From positions 105,662-169,661 of the forward strand of contig JAGFNQ010005178.1 in NCBI GenBank assembly GCA_024364735.1: DNA of 64,000 bases, written 5' to 3'. Positions 22,531 to 34,835 of the stretch are shown here, piece by piece. Under the pieces are notes generated by a model. The model saw only the letters and a program-made list of their open reading frames with translations. It was not told the DNA's origin and ran no database searches. Origin of the DNA: Boesenbergia rotunda (lineage: Eukaryota; Streptophyta; Magnoliopsida; Zingiberales; Zingiberaceae). Made by a program: the position numbers and the translations under genes. How positions within the stretch are numbered: position 1 is the stretch's first letter; each line of letters opens with the position of its first letter.

Positions 22531-22866
22531 AGAAAGGTATATCTTTTCTTTTGTCGTTGTAACATGTTTAGCGGTGTTATCTACCGGTACCTGGTGGGTA
22601 GATACGGATGCTACTAAACATGTCTGCAATTCTTTGCAGGGGTTCCAGGAAGCCCAACGACAAGCTAAGGAAGAGATTACTGTCTACAAGGGGTATGCTA
22701 CGGAGGTGGCTACTATTGCAGTGAGAGTTATTTATTTGTCTTTAGAAGATAAAAGTTTTGGTTTTAAGAAGATTGCTTTTATGTACCTAATTTTTAGAAA
22801 GAACTCTGGTTCAGTTTCTAAAATAAAAGATATTCTATTGCTTTTTATGAAAAGTGGAATAGAATG
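22531..22866 (+). pseudogene. pol: Protease region of B
   Basis: The frame reads TWWVDTDATKHVCNSLQGFQ, the copia protease entry. The catalytic D-S/T-G is D-T-D, so the enzyme would be dead even without the stops around it. Downstream the IKDILLLF segment of the protease C-terminus is recognisable. Confidence 0.75.
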
Positions 22867-23700
22867 ATTATCTGTATAGGTACATTGATAGGCAATTGGT
22901 ACACTTTAGAACCAAAAGCTCCCACGATGTGAATAGTTGTTAATAGCTCATCATCTAACCAAAATAAGAGCAAGGTGCCTTCCAAGATGGACCAAACATG
23001 TCTTTGACATCTAAGGCTTGGTCATATTAACCTTAGTAGGATTCAATAGTCGATAGCCGATGGGCCCTCGGGTTCATTGGTGGTGGGAGACTTCCCAACC
23101 TTTGAATCTTACTTGAAAGGTAAGATGACCAAGAGGTCTTTCAAGGCCAAGGGGTATAGAGCCAAAGATATGTTAGAATCGGTTCATTCTGATTTGTGAG
23201 GTCCTATGTCTATCCAGGATAGAGGTAGCTCTGAATACTTCATGAGACGAATATTCAAAGTTATGGATACATTTACATGTCCGCAAGTCTGAATCTTTGA
23301 TTAGTTCAAAGAATTCAAGACTGTTGTGGAGAAACATCAAGGTAACAGTATCAAGACATTACGATCGGATCGTGGTGGTGGGTACCTCTTGGGAAAGTTT
23401 AGGACTTACTTATTAGAGGCTGGGATTCAATCCCAAATGACTGCACTCGGTACACCCCAACAGAACGGTGCAGCAGAGCGAAGGAAAAGAGCGCTTATGG
23501 AGAGGGTTAGGACAATGATGTGCTGCTCCGAGTTGCCGGATTCGTTCTGGGGATATGCTCTGAAAACGACAGCGTACATACTTGATACCATCTAGGTCAG
23601 TACTTTCTACTCCCGTAGAAGTGTGGATTGGGTGAAAGCCAAGTCTAAGACATATTCAGATATGGGGTTGCTCAGCACATGTGCTGAGGAGGGATACTGA
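22867..23700 (+). pseudogene. pol: Integrase of B (degenerate)
   Basis: Pieces in shifting frames read LRLGHINLSRIQ and FESYLKGKMTKRSF (zinc region), ESVHSDL-stop-GP (first Asp), then a continuous core from 23326: TLRSDRGGGYLLGKF (second Asp), GTPQQNGAAERRKRALME (Glu) and SFWGYALKTTAYIL. Several stops and shifts remain. Confidence 0.75.
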
Positions 23701-25149
23701 TAAGTTGGAATCTCGTGCGCTTGTTCGTAGGGTATTCTAGAGGAACGAAAGGTGATTCTATATCTTAAGGATCAGAGGGTAATCGTTGGGACGAATACCA
23801 GAATCTTAGAAGTAGACTATGTGATGAACCACAAGCCCATGAGTAGACTAGTTCTTGAGAATTAAAAACAAGGGGATGTTCCGACCTTAGTACCAACTGT
23901 ACAAGAGGAAATACCACAAGTTACTGCACCACGTGTCACAGAAGATACACAGGTGGTACCTCGTCGTAGTGGGAGGGTTGTTAGTCAACCAGAATGACTC
24001 ATGTTCTTGGGAGAGTATTTGGACTCGGTCCCTGGCGACCATGAATCAAGATCCCTGGACCTATGGCGAGGAACATTCGCTTTGAAGAGATAATCCAGTT
24101 ATATGGATTTGTTCAAAGGACGGATGAGATTTGTGTATGTAAGAATTGTGATGGAAACGTAGTGGTATTCTTGTACTATACGTAGAAAATATTTTGTTAG
24201 TTGGCAACAATAATAAAGTATTATCAGACGTAAGAGTATAGTTGTCCAAATAGATGATATGAAGGACTTAGGAGAAGCAGGGCACATCCTTGGCGATCAA
24301 TGTTCTAAGAGATCACCAGAGAAGGATGTAGTGTTTATCCTAAGCTTCATACAGAGACAGTGTCTTAACTCGTTTTAGCATGGAAACCTCCAAGAAAAAT
24401 TTTGTACTTTTCAGGTATGGAGCTACTCTATCTAAGAGATATGTTTAGATTATCAAAGGAGATAGAGCAGGTAATGGCGGTTCCTTTAGCATCGGCTATA
24501 GGAAGCTCATGTATGCTAAAAACAAGACCGAATATTTGCTTTGGCGTGGGCATGGTTAGCAATATCAGACTAACCCAGGTCAAGAAAATTGGATTGCGGT
24601 AAAAGCTTATATTAGTGCCTGAGAAGGACTAAGGATTATAAGCTGGTTTACCGGGCAGACCAATTTCCTATGGGTTGTACGGATATAGACTTCCAGTCGG
24701 ATAGGGGCAAACATAAGTGTTCCTTGGGGTTTTGTGTTTACTTCAGGTGGTGGAACCATAGGTTGGAGGAGTGTCGCGCAACAGCTGCGTGACAGACTCC
24801 ACCATGGAAGCTGAGTAAAGTGGTAGCCTCTGAGGCAGCCAAAGAAAGCTACATGGTTCAGGAATATCAAGATGGACTTCGAAGTGATTCCTGGTTTGCT
24901 CAGAGCTATCACATTTGTTGTGATAAATAAATAGTGCAGTTGCAAACTCGAAGGAATCACGAGCCCATAAGGCGAGTAAACACATAGAGCGCAAGTACCA
25001 ACCAAAAGAGAAAAAGCTGTTGTTGCCTAGATTACAGCAGAAGACAACCTGGGAGATCCTTTCACTGAGGCTTTGATAGCGAGAGCTTTAGGCATGTGAA
25101 GGATCAGGGAGTCAGATATATGACATTTTGAGGACAGTAAAGTCTTTGA
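23701..25149 (+). pseudogene. pol: Reverse transcriptase (N-half deleted) and RNase H of B
   Basis: The linker before the reverse transcriptase is present (VVPRRSGRVVSQPE). The next conserved sequence, at about 24105, is already DGNVVVF and the degenerate YVDD region, so the fingers and palm entry (WVFK, KGF.Q, MDVKTAFLN, YGLKQA in relatives) are missing. MKDLGEAGHILG follows. RNase H is recognisable as FQSDRGKHKCSLGFCVYF and ASEAAKESYM with many stops. Junction position is about 24060-24105. Confidence 0.7.
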
Positions 25150-25164
25150 GTATAAGTGGGAGAT
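25150..25164 (+). promoter_or_regulatory. Polypurine tract of B
   Basis: TATAAGTGGGAGAT directly precedes the TG of the 3' LTR. The same AGTGGGAGAT precedes the A 3' LTR. Confidence 0.7.
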
Positions 25165-27372
25165 TGTTAGATGTGTATACTAAAAGACATTGCTCCTTTT
25201 GTATATATGAGATCATCTAAATTTTGAAAAGAGAATCACAACTACACTAGGTGCCTGTTTATATTAGTACATGTATGAAGTCCAATTACTTTGCATTGTA
25301 GATAACATGGTGTGTTGTGTCACACGGAAGATCATGTTATCGGTTCCTTGCTTAGTATAAATAGAGGCTCACAACCGAGATGAAATTGGACAACCCATCG
25401 GAATGGTTGTAGTGTAATTAGGTGTGGTTGGTCTTGACCATAGGATTACACTAGTGTGCTTTGAGTACATTGAGCAGGACCAAAACACGAGATTATCCAA
25501 TTTGTACTGACTCGATAATTGGATAGGCCCTCAGACTTTATTATGGAGTACAATCCCTTAATCCGGATATAATAACTATTATTTCTTTGATTTACCAATG
25601 GGCGAGATCTATTCTGTTAGATCGATAGGTCCGGTAAGTTGGGAGATAATATTAATAATATGATGTGCCGTTGATTATTAATGGAATCTGTGTCCTGGTA
25701 AGTCAGGTTGATGATGCCCCCTTGATGTGCTCGAAAGGTTCATCATGATAAACCCTGTAGGTAGATTTGATCCGGCATGATGATAAGGTCGAGTGGTACT
25801 AGTCAAGGATCCAGAGGTTAATTAATTTGAATTTTCAGTAATTTAAATTAATTAACGGACATTCGAGATCTTAAACACGGGAGGATGGACGACTCGTAAT
25901 AAGTGAAGCTCATATGTAAATATGGAGATTGGTGAGGTAATTCAATGGGGATCCTTTAGTAAAATAGATCCTCATTAATGGACCATGTTTGGATCCATTA
26001 GTAGGCCAAGATCCAACTTCTCCTCATGGTCCCTACCGTAGCCTTATATATACCCCATGATGGCATGAAATCAAGTTGATGATTAATCCAATAAATCATA
26101 AGAAACCCTAGCATCTCCAATCTCTCTCCCCTCTCATTTTCACTCTGCGGCGCCGAACGGAAGGGGGCAGCTTCTCCAATTAATTGCAAGCATGCAATTA
26201 ATCATAGCTTCTCCAATTAATTGCAACGCATGCAATTAATCACAACTTTCTCCAATTAATTGCAATGGTTGCATGCAATTAATTACATCTTTCGCCAATT
26301 AATTGCAATGCATGCAATTAGTCATAGCTTCTCCAATTAATTGCAACGCATGCAATTAATCACAGCTTTCTCCAATTTAATTGCTTACGCTGAGGCACGG
26401 CACATAAATTGCCACAGGGTAATTGATATTGGCTAAGCAATTGAAATTGCAACATGCGATTTCAAGGTGGAGTAAAAAAGTTGCTCACGGCAACTTGGAG
26501 AAGGGGCGCCGACTTTTGTGGAGAGGGAAAGATGCTCATGGCATCTTGTTCATCATCGCCGGCTGTGGGCTGTGGAGAGTCCAAGGTTGCTCACGCCTCT
26601 CGTCTCCAAGGTTTTCTCCGAGGCAGCGATTTGGCTTTAAGTGGCAAAGTTGCTCAACTTGTCTAAGGAAGCAAATTCGTGCTCACAGTGGAAAAACGGA
26701 GCTTGGTGTTGAGAACACAAGTTGGAGTTGTGGAGTTGCTCAGAACACAAGTTGCTCTCGCGACTTGGAGTTGCTCAGAACACAGGAACTCCAAGATACT
26801 TGTTGTTTGGGCGCCGACGGTGGAGGAAAGGAGAGATTGGGTTTTGTATTTGGATTATCTCCTAGGAGCGGTCGGCGGCATCCCTTTGGTTGGGGATTGG
26901 TTGGCGCAAGGAGAAGGGATCAACTTGGTGGCCACGGGTCTTGGTAGATTGTCGCCCACACGACGTCCAAGAGGGAGGGTCATACGGTAGAAGATCGTAA
27001 GGTAACGAAAGTATATTCTTCCTTTGACTCCTTATGTTCTTATTTTGTGCCTTACTTATTTGCCTCGTAATTTCATGATAATTATTTAATTTTTTGATTT
27101 GATATCATAGTTAATAATTAAATAATTGGACCCCGACCATAAATACAAAAGCCGACGATCAACTCGTCGCCTTTTCCGCGGTCGAACGTCGAGCAAATTA
27201 CAAGGCCGATTTCGGTAATCGGCTAAGTTGTAATTTGGATCGTTCGATAAGGCACGAGACGGTTGATGGGAGCCGTCTCCATTCGGATTAAATTTTTTAA
27301 TCCGTAGGCATAGAGAGGTTTCTCGGATCGACCAGGTATTCGCTTAGGAAACCTGCCAAGCCATACCCAACA
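25165..27372 (+). repeat. 3' LTR of B
   Basis: This LTR is 2208 bases, nearly the same as the 5' LTR by eye, with TATA at about 26044 and a shorter palindromic array (five units, 26168-26385). It ends CCCAACA next to the target duplication CAGTT. Confidence 0.9.
26168..26385. repeat. Palindromic tandem array in the B 3' LTR
   Basis: This array has five units of the same 39-base repeat as at 19591-19880, with slightly more point differences between units. Confidence 0.85.
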
Positions 27373-27377
27373 CAGTT

Positions 27378-28369
27378 ATCTTCCTGATCTTGTATGTAGA
27401 TGACATACTCCTCATTGGGAATGATATCCCTTCACTATAGTCTGTGAAGATGTGGCTAGGGAATTGTTTCTCAATGAAAGACTTAGGTGAAACCGCTTAT
27501 ATCCTAGGCATCAAGATCTATAGAGATAGATTTAAGAGATTGCTTGGCTTAAGTCAGAGTACATATATTGACAAGGTGCTTAATCGTTTTTCCATGCAGA
27601 ATTCCAAGAAGGGATTTCTGCCGATGTCACATGGTGTGAGTCTTTTGAAGACTCAATGCCCCTCTTCTAAGGAGGAGAGAGACCGTATGGATCAAATCCC
27701 TTATGCATTCACTATAGGGTCTATCATGTACGCCATGCTTTGTACTCGTCTAGATGTCTCGTATCCTTTGAGCATGATGAGAAGGTACTAGTTAGATCTA
27801 GGTGAAAGTCACTGGACAGCTGTCAAGAATATTCTTAAGTACTTACGAAGGACAAAAGAATATTTCTTGATATTTGGAGGCAATGAGGAGCTAGCTGTAA
27901 AGAGTTATAGTGATTCAAGCTTCCAAACAGACAGGGATGATTTCAGATTGCAGTTAGGGTATGTATTTTACTTGAATGGTGGAGCTGTGAGTTGGAAGAG
28001 TTCGAAGCAGGACACAGTCATATATTCTACAACAGAGGTCGAGTATATTGCCGCGTCTGATGCACAAAAGAGACTGTTTAGATCCGGAAGTTCATTACAG
28101 AGCTTGGTGTGGTTCCTAGTTGTGACAACAATGGGCTATTGCACAGGCTAAGGAACCTCGCTCTTATCAGCGGACCAAATACATACTACGATGCTTCCAT
28201 CTCATTCGAGAGATCATCGATAGAGGAGATGTGAGGATATGCAGAGTACCCACTGATGCTAACATCGCGGATCTTTTGACCAAGGCTTTGGCACAAAAGA
28301 AGCATGATGGTCACACTTGGTCAGTGGTATTAGATATTACATTGATTGACACTAGTGTTAGTGGGAGAT
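27378..28369 (+). pseudogene. pol: Reverse transcriptase C-half and RNase H of A
   Basis: The sequence picks up with YVDDILLIGND (catalytic YVDD at about 27394-27405), then MKDLGETAYILGIKI, LSQSTYIDKVLNRF and GSIMYAMLCTRLDV. RNase H follows with VKSYSDSSFQTDRDD, VSWKSSKQDTVIYSTTEVEYIAA and, after a frameshift near 28130, NIADLLTKAL. Stops at 27436 region and 27790 interrupt it. The tail ends in AGTGGGAGAT, the polypurine tract. Confidence 0.85.
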
Positions 28370-30040
28370 TGTTAGTAGGAGCCCTAAAACCAATTATGTG
28401 ATGATTGACTAGGGATTTTTTGTATCATATTCGATCATTAATAAATGTATGTTTGGTTATTATACTTACTTTATACTTGTGCCACATAACTAAGTATAAT
28501 AATGTCCTTAGGTAGTAGGTTCTTATCTACATCATATCGATTGGTTGAATCGATAGTGAGATAATGTGGAGAACACTACACTAAACCATTCCTAGTCAAG
28601 CATTAATATTCAAGGACAATATTAATGCATGGAGACTAGCATGTAGGTCAATTGATGACTTGAGCTCACAAGTTATGGATATGTAATATCAAGTTGACAC
28701 ATGGGTATACATTAGAGAATGTGTAGTGAATTGACCAGCCATGAGAAAGTTTCATAGATTGTCATATGAGGTCATAAACTTTCTCATGTGACTATTAGTA
28801 TGAATAGTCGTTAGACCTGAAGTCACTATGGTTCCCTACATGAGGAGTTATGTACTTTGGTATCGTCAAATGTCACCCGTAACAGGGTGGACTATAATGA
28901 CGATCACTGGGTATATAATGAATTATGCGGAGGGATGTGAGTGATGTAGATGGGATCTATCCCTCCCATATGATGGGAGTGATATCTATGGGCCCCTTGA
29001 TCCAGTAGGATTGCTAAAACGCATGACCATGCTCAAATGAGTCAATATGAGATATTGAACTCATTTTTTTGAGTGAGTCTACTTGGGGATCAGAAAACAC
29101 AAAGATTGATTGAGGATGACACAATCTATGCCTTGGTCAATCTAGATATCGAGGATAGAAGGACAAGATCATAAATTGTCATAGTCACGGAGGTTAAGTC
29201 GGATTTCGACTTTTCTGGTTACTTAGGTAGCAATGATGCATTGCTAGATGCCGCTCATTGCTTATGTGTCTAAAGTGGTTTACACACATTGCCAACGTTA
29301 TGATAACCTATTGGGTCACACACTAAGGACACGATGCTTCGGAATTGATTGATCTTAGTTTGACTAAGATTTGATTTGAATTGGATTGATTGAGTTAGAC
29401 TCAAGTGAATCCAATTGGATTATGAGATTGAGATCTAATTTGAGTTAGACTCATTTAGATTAGACTCAACCACATTTGGATGAGATATTAATTCATTAAA
29501 GTGTTTAATGAATTAATAATAAAGGAAGAGGAAAAGTCTTTCTTCATTGAATGAAGAGAAGTTGAAGAGCTACATGAGAAGATGTGCTCTTTATTGACTT
29601 TAATGAAGGGAAGCTAAAGGGTCAAAAACGTCTTCATATTCATGGGATGAGTATAAAAGAGTTTTTTGCCATTTGGATAGTGGCTTAGTCTTTTTCCCTT
29701 CCTCTCTTCCTCCTCTTCTCCCTCTTTGGTCGAAACCCTATTTTAGGATTCTTGGTGTCTTTGCGAACTGCCTCAAGTTGCTACCACAACTAAGGTAGTT
29801 CTTTTCCGAAGTTGAGATATTGTGTTCGTGTGGATACGCATAGAGTCACGGACGCTTGAACATGCAAGAGATCCAGGGTACCTTGGACGAGTGGGATAAA
29901 CGAAAGGGCACACATCAAAGGTATATCTATAAGATAAGTAGCTGTAGATCGGCTTTGTACGAGTTTTATTTCGGCATGGATGCTCGAGGGATCTTGTTTC
30001 CGTTGCGGGTTTTTGTTTATGTCGTCGGGAGATCCCAACA
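28370..30040 (+). repeat. 3' LTR of A
   Basis: This 1671-base LTR starts TGTTAGTAGGAGCCC and ends AGATCCCAACA. A TATA box GTATAAAAG lies at 29651-29660. A2 carries the same LTR type in inverted orientation at 30522-32156. Short frames within it are not genes. Confidence 0.9.
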
Positions 30041-30508
30041 CATTTCACTCCTCATTTTGTACATTACAAATTAGGAAAATTCGAGTTACATTTGAGTCTA
30101 AATTTATTTTATGACTAGAAAAATAGAGATAAGGCATGACACGCAGGCCGTATTATGAATTATATTACAACATGCACACACACATATACATCCAATCATA
30201 TTGGGTTTAAGGCCATAACCATGCACCATGTCATCAATCACACACAATAGATTTAGGACATCAATTTTATTATGATTGTAAAAATGCTCATGAGCTAAAA
30301 CCAAAGGTTATAAAATTTGTTGAGTACAATCGGACCATAACACACTTTCATATTCATATGATAATGCTATGGACATTTAGTTTGATCAACACAAACTTTT
30401 GTATCTCAACAAATGCTCATACATTATATAATCCACAACAAAATTATGTCCTACTTCTATATCATATATAAAATTTTTTTCTAAACTTTGTATGATCTTT
30501 CGCAAGTG
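30041..30508 (-). other. 5' leader of A2
   Basis: No ORF is supported. The stretch 30041-30200 is the inverted counterpart of 11972-12120. Confidence 0.7.
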
Positions 30509-30509
30509 G

Positions 30510-30520
30510 CTCTGATACCA
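30510..30520 (-). promoter_or_regulatory. Primer-binding site of A2 (tRNA-Met)
   Basis: The minus strand reads TGGTATCAGAG one base inside the LTR end. Confidence 0.85.
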
Positions 30521-30521
30521 C

Positions 30522-32156
30522 TGTAGGGATCTATGGGCAAAAATATTTAAAATTCGCAGTGGAAATAAGATCTCTTGAGAGATCCATGCGAAAGAAAAGT
30601 TATACAAAGTGAATTTACAAAAATCCTATCGTATAGGTATACCTTTGGGCGTGCCCTTCGCTTATCCCGCTTATCCGAGGTATGTCGGATCTCTTGCACG
30701 TTAAAGTGTCGTGCCTCTATGCGTATCCACACGAACACGATCTTTGCCTCAGAGAGGAACTACCTTAGTTGTGTTAGTAACTTGGGATGGTTCACAAAGC
30801 ACAAGAACCTCCACTAGGGAGTTTTGGACAAGGAGGAAGAAAGAAGAAGAAAAGAAGTACTCTCTAGCCTTTGACAAGAGGGAGTATTTATACTCATCTA
30901 ATGAATACCAAGGTCTTTGTCCCTTGAGCTCCTCTCATCTTAATGCTAATAAAACCCAATGAATACCAAGCCTTTTGGTATCTCTGGAGACTCTTAATAT
31001 TCTATTCATCTAATGAATAGAATGCCTCTTAGCATTCCTCTTAAATAATTTTCATTAAACTATTTAATGAATATTATCCATAATTAAGTAGTTGAGTCTA
31101 ATATAGATGAGTCTAACTCAAATTAGACTCAATCCATAATCCAATTGGATTCACTTGAGTCTAACTCAATTAATCCAATGCGGATCAAAAGATCAATTAA
31201 TTCCGAAGTATCGTGTCCTTAGTGTGTGACCCAATAGGTTCTCGTAACGTTGGCAATGTGTCTAAACCACTTTAGACACATAAGAAATGAGCGGCATTTA
31301 GAAATGCATCATTGCTACCCAAGTGATGAGAAAGTCGAGATTCGACTTAACCTCCGTGACTATGACAATGTATGACCTTGTCCTTCCATCCTCGATATCC
31401 AGATTGACCAATGAGGCATAGACCGTGTCATCCTCGATCAATCTTTGTGTTTCTTGATCCCCGAGTAGACTCACTCAAACAAATGAGCTGACTCATTTGA
31501 GCATGACCATGCGTTTTAGTATTCCTACTCGATCAAGGGGCCCACAGATATCACTCCCATCATATGGGAGGGATAGATCCATCTACATCACTCACATCCC
31601 TCTGCATAATTTATTACATGTCCAGTGATCGCCTTTATAGTCCACCCTGTTACGGGTGACGTTTGACGATACCAAAGTACATAACTCCTTATGCAAGGAA
31701 CCGTAGTGACTTCAGGTATAAGGACTTTCCTACTGATAGTCACATGAGAAAGTTATGACACTCATATGACAATCTATGAAACTTTCTTATGGCGGGTCAA
31801 TTCAGTACACATTCTCTAATGTATACCTATGTGTCAACTTGATATCACATATCCATAACTTGTGAGCTCAAGTCATCAATTGACTTACATGCTAGTCTCC
31901 ATGCATTAATATTGTCCTTGAATATTAATGCTTGACTAGGAATGGTTTAGTATAGTGTTCTCTACATCATCATACTATCGATTCAACCAATCGATATGAT
32001 ATAAGAACCTACTACCCAAGGACATTATTATACTTAGTTATTTGACACAAATATAAAGTAAGTATAATAACCAAATATGTCTTTATTACTGATAGAATAT
32101 GATACAAAAAGTCCTAGTCAATCATCACATAATTGACTCTAGGGCTCCTACTAACA
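30522..32156 (-). repeat. 5' LTR of A2
   Basis: This 1635-base LTR reads (minus) TGTTAGTAGGAGCCC ... ATCCCTACA. A TATA-like GAGTATAAATA lies at about 30884-30894. Forms a long inverted repeat with 28370-30040. Confidence 0.9.
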
Positions 32157-33225
32157 GGGGTGACATTGTACTTAAACATATTGAGTCCAAAACTAACTTA
32201 GCAGACATTTTCACCAAACTCTTACTTGAATCTAAGTTTAGCACACTTATAAGATAATTAGGAATGTGCTCAATAGAATAGATTCTCAAAATATTTTTTT
32301 TATTTTATTTTTCCAAAACTAGTTGTTTTCAAAAACTATGTTCTTTCTTTTACTTTGCAAAACTATGTTTTCAAACTTATGTTTTTTTAAAAACTAGTTG
32401 TTTTCAAAAAATTAAGTTTTCAAAGATATGTTTTTATGGACTTAGCCTATGTATCCCCCTAGAAAGTATGTAGCTATGTTTTAGGCAACCAACATCTCAC
32501 AAGCACATTAGGATTACCTTGCTTATATACTGAGACACTTGGAATGGTGTGAGATGCTTAGGAATGTGCCTGAGCATCAGATGCTTATATTAATCCATCA
32601 ATATAACTCTTGGTGTAAAATATTAATTCCCATTAGTTAAGTAATCATTCTTAGTAAACAACTAACTGGAAAACTTTTATTTAACAAGACTAACCAAGTG
32701 AATACTATTTTCTTTTGGTAGTTAGCAAGTAATTAAAGGTTAGACATATGCTTAAGGAACATTGATAAATACTTTTAATTATTTTTTCAAATTAAACTTA
32801 CTTTTTCAGTCATACATGAAATTTTAGGTAATTCTTGAAATAATTTTTACTTAAAAAATTTTCCACATGGATAAATTTTTGTTCCCCTTAAAATTGAAAA
32901 ATAGTTTGCACACTTAAAACGATTTTTACTTAGAAATTTTTTTATGTGAAAATGTTTTCCTTTATTGAAAAATGAAAGTTGTTTTACTTAAGATTTTTTT
33001 CACATGTTAATATTTTTTTCCCTCTTCACGAAAATTAAAAATTTTTTACTCAAGATTTCACTTAGAATTTTTTTTACAAAAAATTTTCACTTTCAATGAT
33101 TGTTTTAAGTTAGAAAAACTTTTCATTTAATAGTAATACTTAATTTTATGTTTAAATAGAAAATTACTCAAAATTTTGTTTGCCTTATAAATATATTCCC
33201 TATCTACCCTTTTGTGTGGGTTCGG
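32157..33225 (+). mobile_element. pol: S3: SIRE-type copia, RNase H tail and 3' region
   Basis: The first 125 bases encode GDIVLKHIESKTNLADIFTK, the last part of the SIRE RNase H, with one internal stop and the natural stop at 32279-32281. The 3' untranslated region follows, with CAACATCTCACAAGCACATT and GAGATGCTTAGG. No polypurine tract or LTR is present because G begins at 33226. This copy is more diverged than S1 and S4. Confidence 0.75.
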
Positions 33226-34092
33226 TGACGTCGATCGAGGGGGTGGGGTGAATATCAACTCATAAATTTGCTTTGAATCTTCGTTGATCAATCGCTTAAT
33301 ATCAGTGTTGTTAGTAGCAGCAGAATAAAAGATAAAGTAAAAACACAACAATAACATGCAGGATTTACTTGGTTGCCAACCCCCTAGGGTTAGTACATCC
33401 AAGGCCTAATTACAGGTAGCGCCCATCCACAAGTGGTCTCCTTTCCGGAATTTCCGGAGGCGGAGAAACTCGTCTTACAGTTTATGTTCAAGCAAAATAA
33501 TAGTAATGAAATAAGTACAACTTATGAATAAATGCAAACCAAATAAAAGATGATGATCCCGACCAATCCGAAACTTCAAAGCATCATGCACATCCCCCTA
33601 GAGCCTCCTTGATCGTAGAGCTTCGTCTCAACACTTTTCCTTTGCAAAGAATGAGTAAGCGGATGTGAATGTTGATGTTTTGAATTGAGGGGTCGAAGCC
33701 CCTTTTATACACTGCATTCGGGTGTCTTAGAGCCCATTGAGGCACCTCACAAGTGGTCCATTCTGATCTGAGACAATAAACTCGGTGCAGGGATAAAATC
33801 CTCCATCCCAGGCACCTAGGACTACTTAGGCGCTTGGGAGCTCACGGGCGCCTTGAAGCTGACGTGGCGTAAATGTTGGAAGAACCTCTTCTGGGTGCCT
33901 GATACCATTCAGGCGCATGGGTTCTCAGGCGCTTAAACCCTTTCAGGCGCCAGGGATCACAGCAGCCAACTCCTTTCAGCCTGCAACTAGGGTTAGTCCA
34001 AGAACACAATATAATATGATAAAATATGCATGAATCTTGGTTTTGACTTTGGATTTCAAATGAAATCCTATGTCGAACCGATGCCTATTGTT
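33226..34092 (-). repeat. LTR of G, left half (LTR 3' end)
   Basis: On the minus strand this is the U3-R-U5 end of a SIRE-type LTR, ending near CTCGATCGACGTCA at 33226. It includes a TATA box GTATAAAAGG (minus, about 33698-33707) and diverged GGCGCC boxes at 33780-33960. It is cut at 34092 by D; the LTR start lies at 51232-52338. Confidence 0.75.
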
Positions 34093-34244
34093 TATTGGGG
34101 CAATCTATGGTCCGGAGTGACTATGTGTTTTGATGTTTGGGAAAAGGGTTTAAGTTAGGTTTACCCTTGTGTTTGATATGTATATTTGAGTATGCAGGTT
34201 TGCAGGATACACATGGACTTAGTTGGACATCTATGGGTTCAGTG

Positions 34245-34560
34245 AAGGATGGCATGGGGAGACGAGTTGTGGGCTTGCATGCATCTAAGGGACCGTGGAC
34301 AAAGCAGAGACAATAAGCCGAGGGAAGCACACTTCAAGGCATACGCGAAGGATGGCATGGGGAGACGAGCCGTGGGCTTGCATGCATATGAGAGACGAGA
34401 GCCGAAGTAGAAGAAGGCTTGAAGGCAATAGGTCGAGGCTGCTCGAAGCAGGAACGATGAGACGAGGGAAGCACACTTTGAGGCTTACGCGAATGATGGC
34501 ATGGGGAGACGAGCCGTGGGCTTGCATGCATCCGAGGGATGAGGCCAAACTTGAAGAAGG
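34245..34560. repeat. Minisatellite in the D 5' LTR
   Basis: There are three units starting near 34245, 34350 and 34496 with GGATGGCATGGGGAGACGAG followed by GGGCTTGCATGCAT. Spacing is about 105 and 146 bases. The 3' LTR has the same three units (50296-50590). Confidence 0.8.
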
Positions 34561-34673
34561 CTTGAAGGCCACAGGTTGAGGCTGCTGGATGAAGAGTCAG
34601 CTAAGTCGTGAGGGTTCGAGTGTTGAGAGAATTGTACTCGGGAAGGGAAACCCTAGGTTTGGGAAGGTGGTAG

Positions 34674-34835
34674 TCGACTGGTGCTTGGATCAGTCGACTG
34701 ATGTAGAGCACAGAAAGATCTGTCGACTTATCCTACAATCAGTTGACTGGTGTCGACCAGAATTTGAATCGTCGGGCTGTGACATTCAAATTCACGAGGA
34801 CCAGGCCACTGGTGTTAGCACCAGTCGACTGATAA
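34674..34835. repeat. GTCGACTG palindrome cluster in the D LTR
   Basis: About six copies of AGTCGACTG or one-mismatch variants lie within 160 bases just upstream of the TATTTAAG box. GTCGAC is a perfect 6-base palindrome. The same cluster is in the 3' LTR at 50720-50860. Confidence 0.75.

Larger units (their letters stand above)
18569..27372 (+). mobile_element. B: complete copia element with LTRs and TSD
   Basis: This 8804-base element has a 5' LTR (18569-20875), tRNA-Met primer site, gag, protease, integrase, a partly deleted reverse transcriptase, RNase H, polypurine tract and a 3' LTR (25165-27372). It is flanked by the perfect duplication CAGTT at 18564-18568 and 27373-27377. It sits in the reverse transcriptase of A. 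Both LTRs start TGTTA and end CCCAACA. All genes are broken. Confidence 0.95.
11972..30040 (+). mobile_element. A: copia element with three nested insertions
   Basis: This element holds leader, gag, protease, integrase, reverse transcriptase, RNase H and a 3' LTR (28370-30040). Its own 5' LTR is not visible because B' sits in its leader. A solo LTR (14892-17546) splits integrase from reverse transcriptase, and the complete element B (18569-27372) splits the reverse transcriptase. Its 3' LTR ends inside the leader of A2. Numerous stops show it is old. Confidence 0.85.
30041..32156 (-). mobile_element. A2: copia element of family A, 5' part
   Basis: On the minus strand it has a 5' LTR (32156-30522), tRNA-Met primer site, and about 470 bases of leader up to 30041, where A begins in opposite orientation. 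It interrupts the RNase H gene of S3; GGGGT at 32157-32161 may be one half of the target duplication. Its gag and pol are not adjacent and must lie left of A's true 5' end. Confidence 0.85.
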
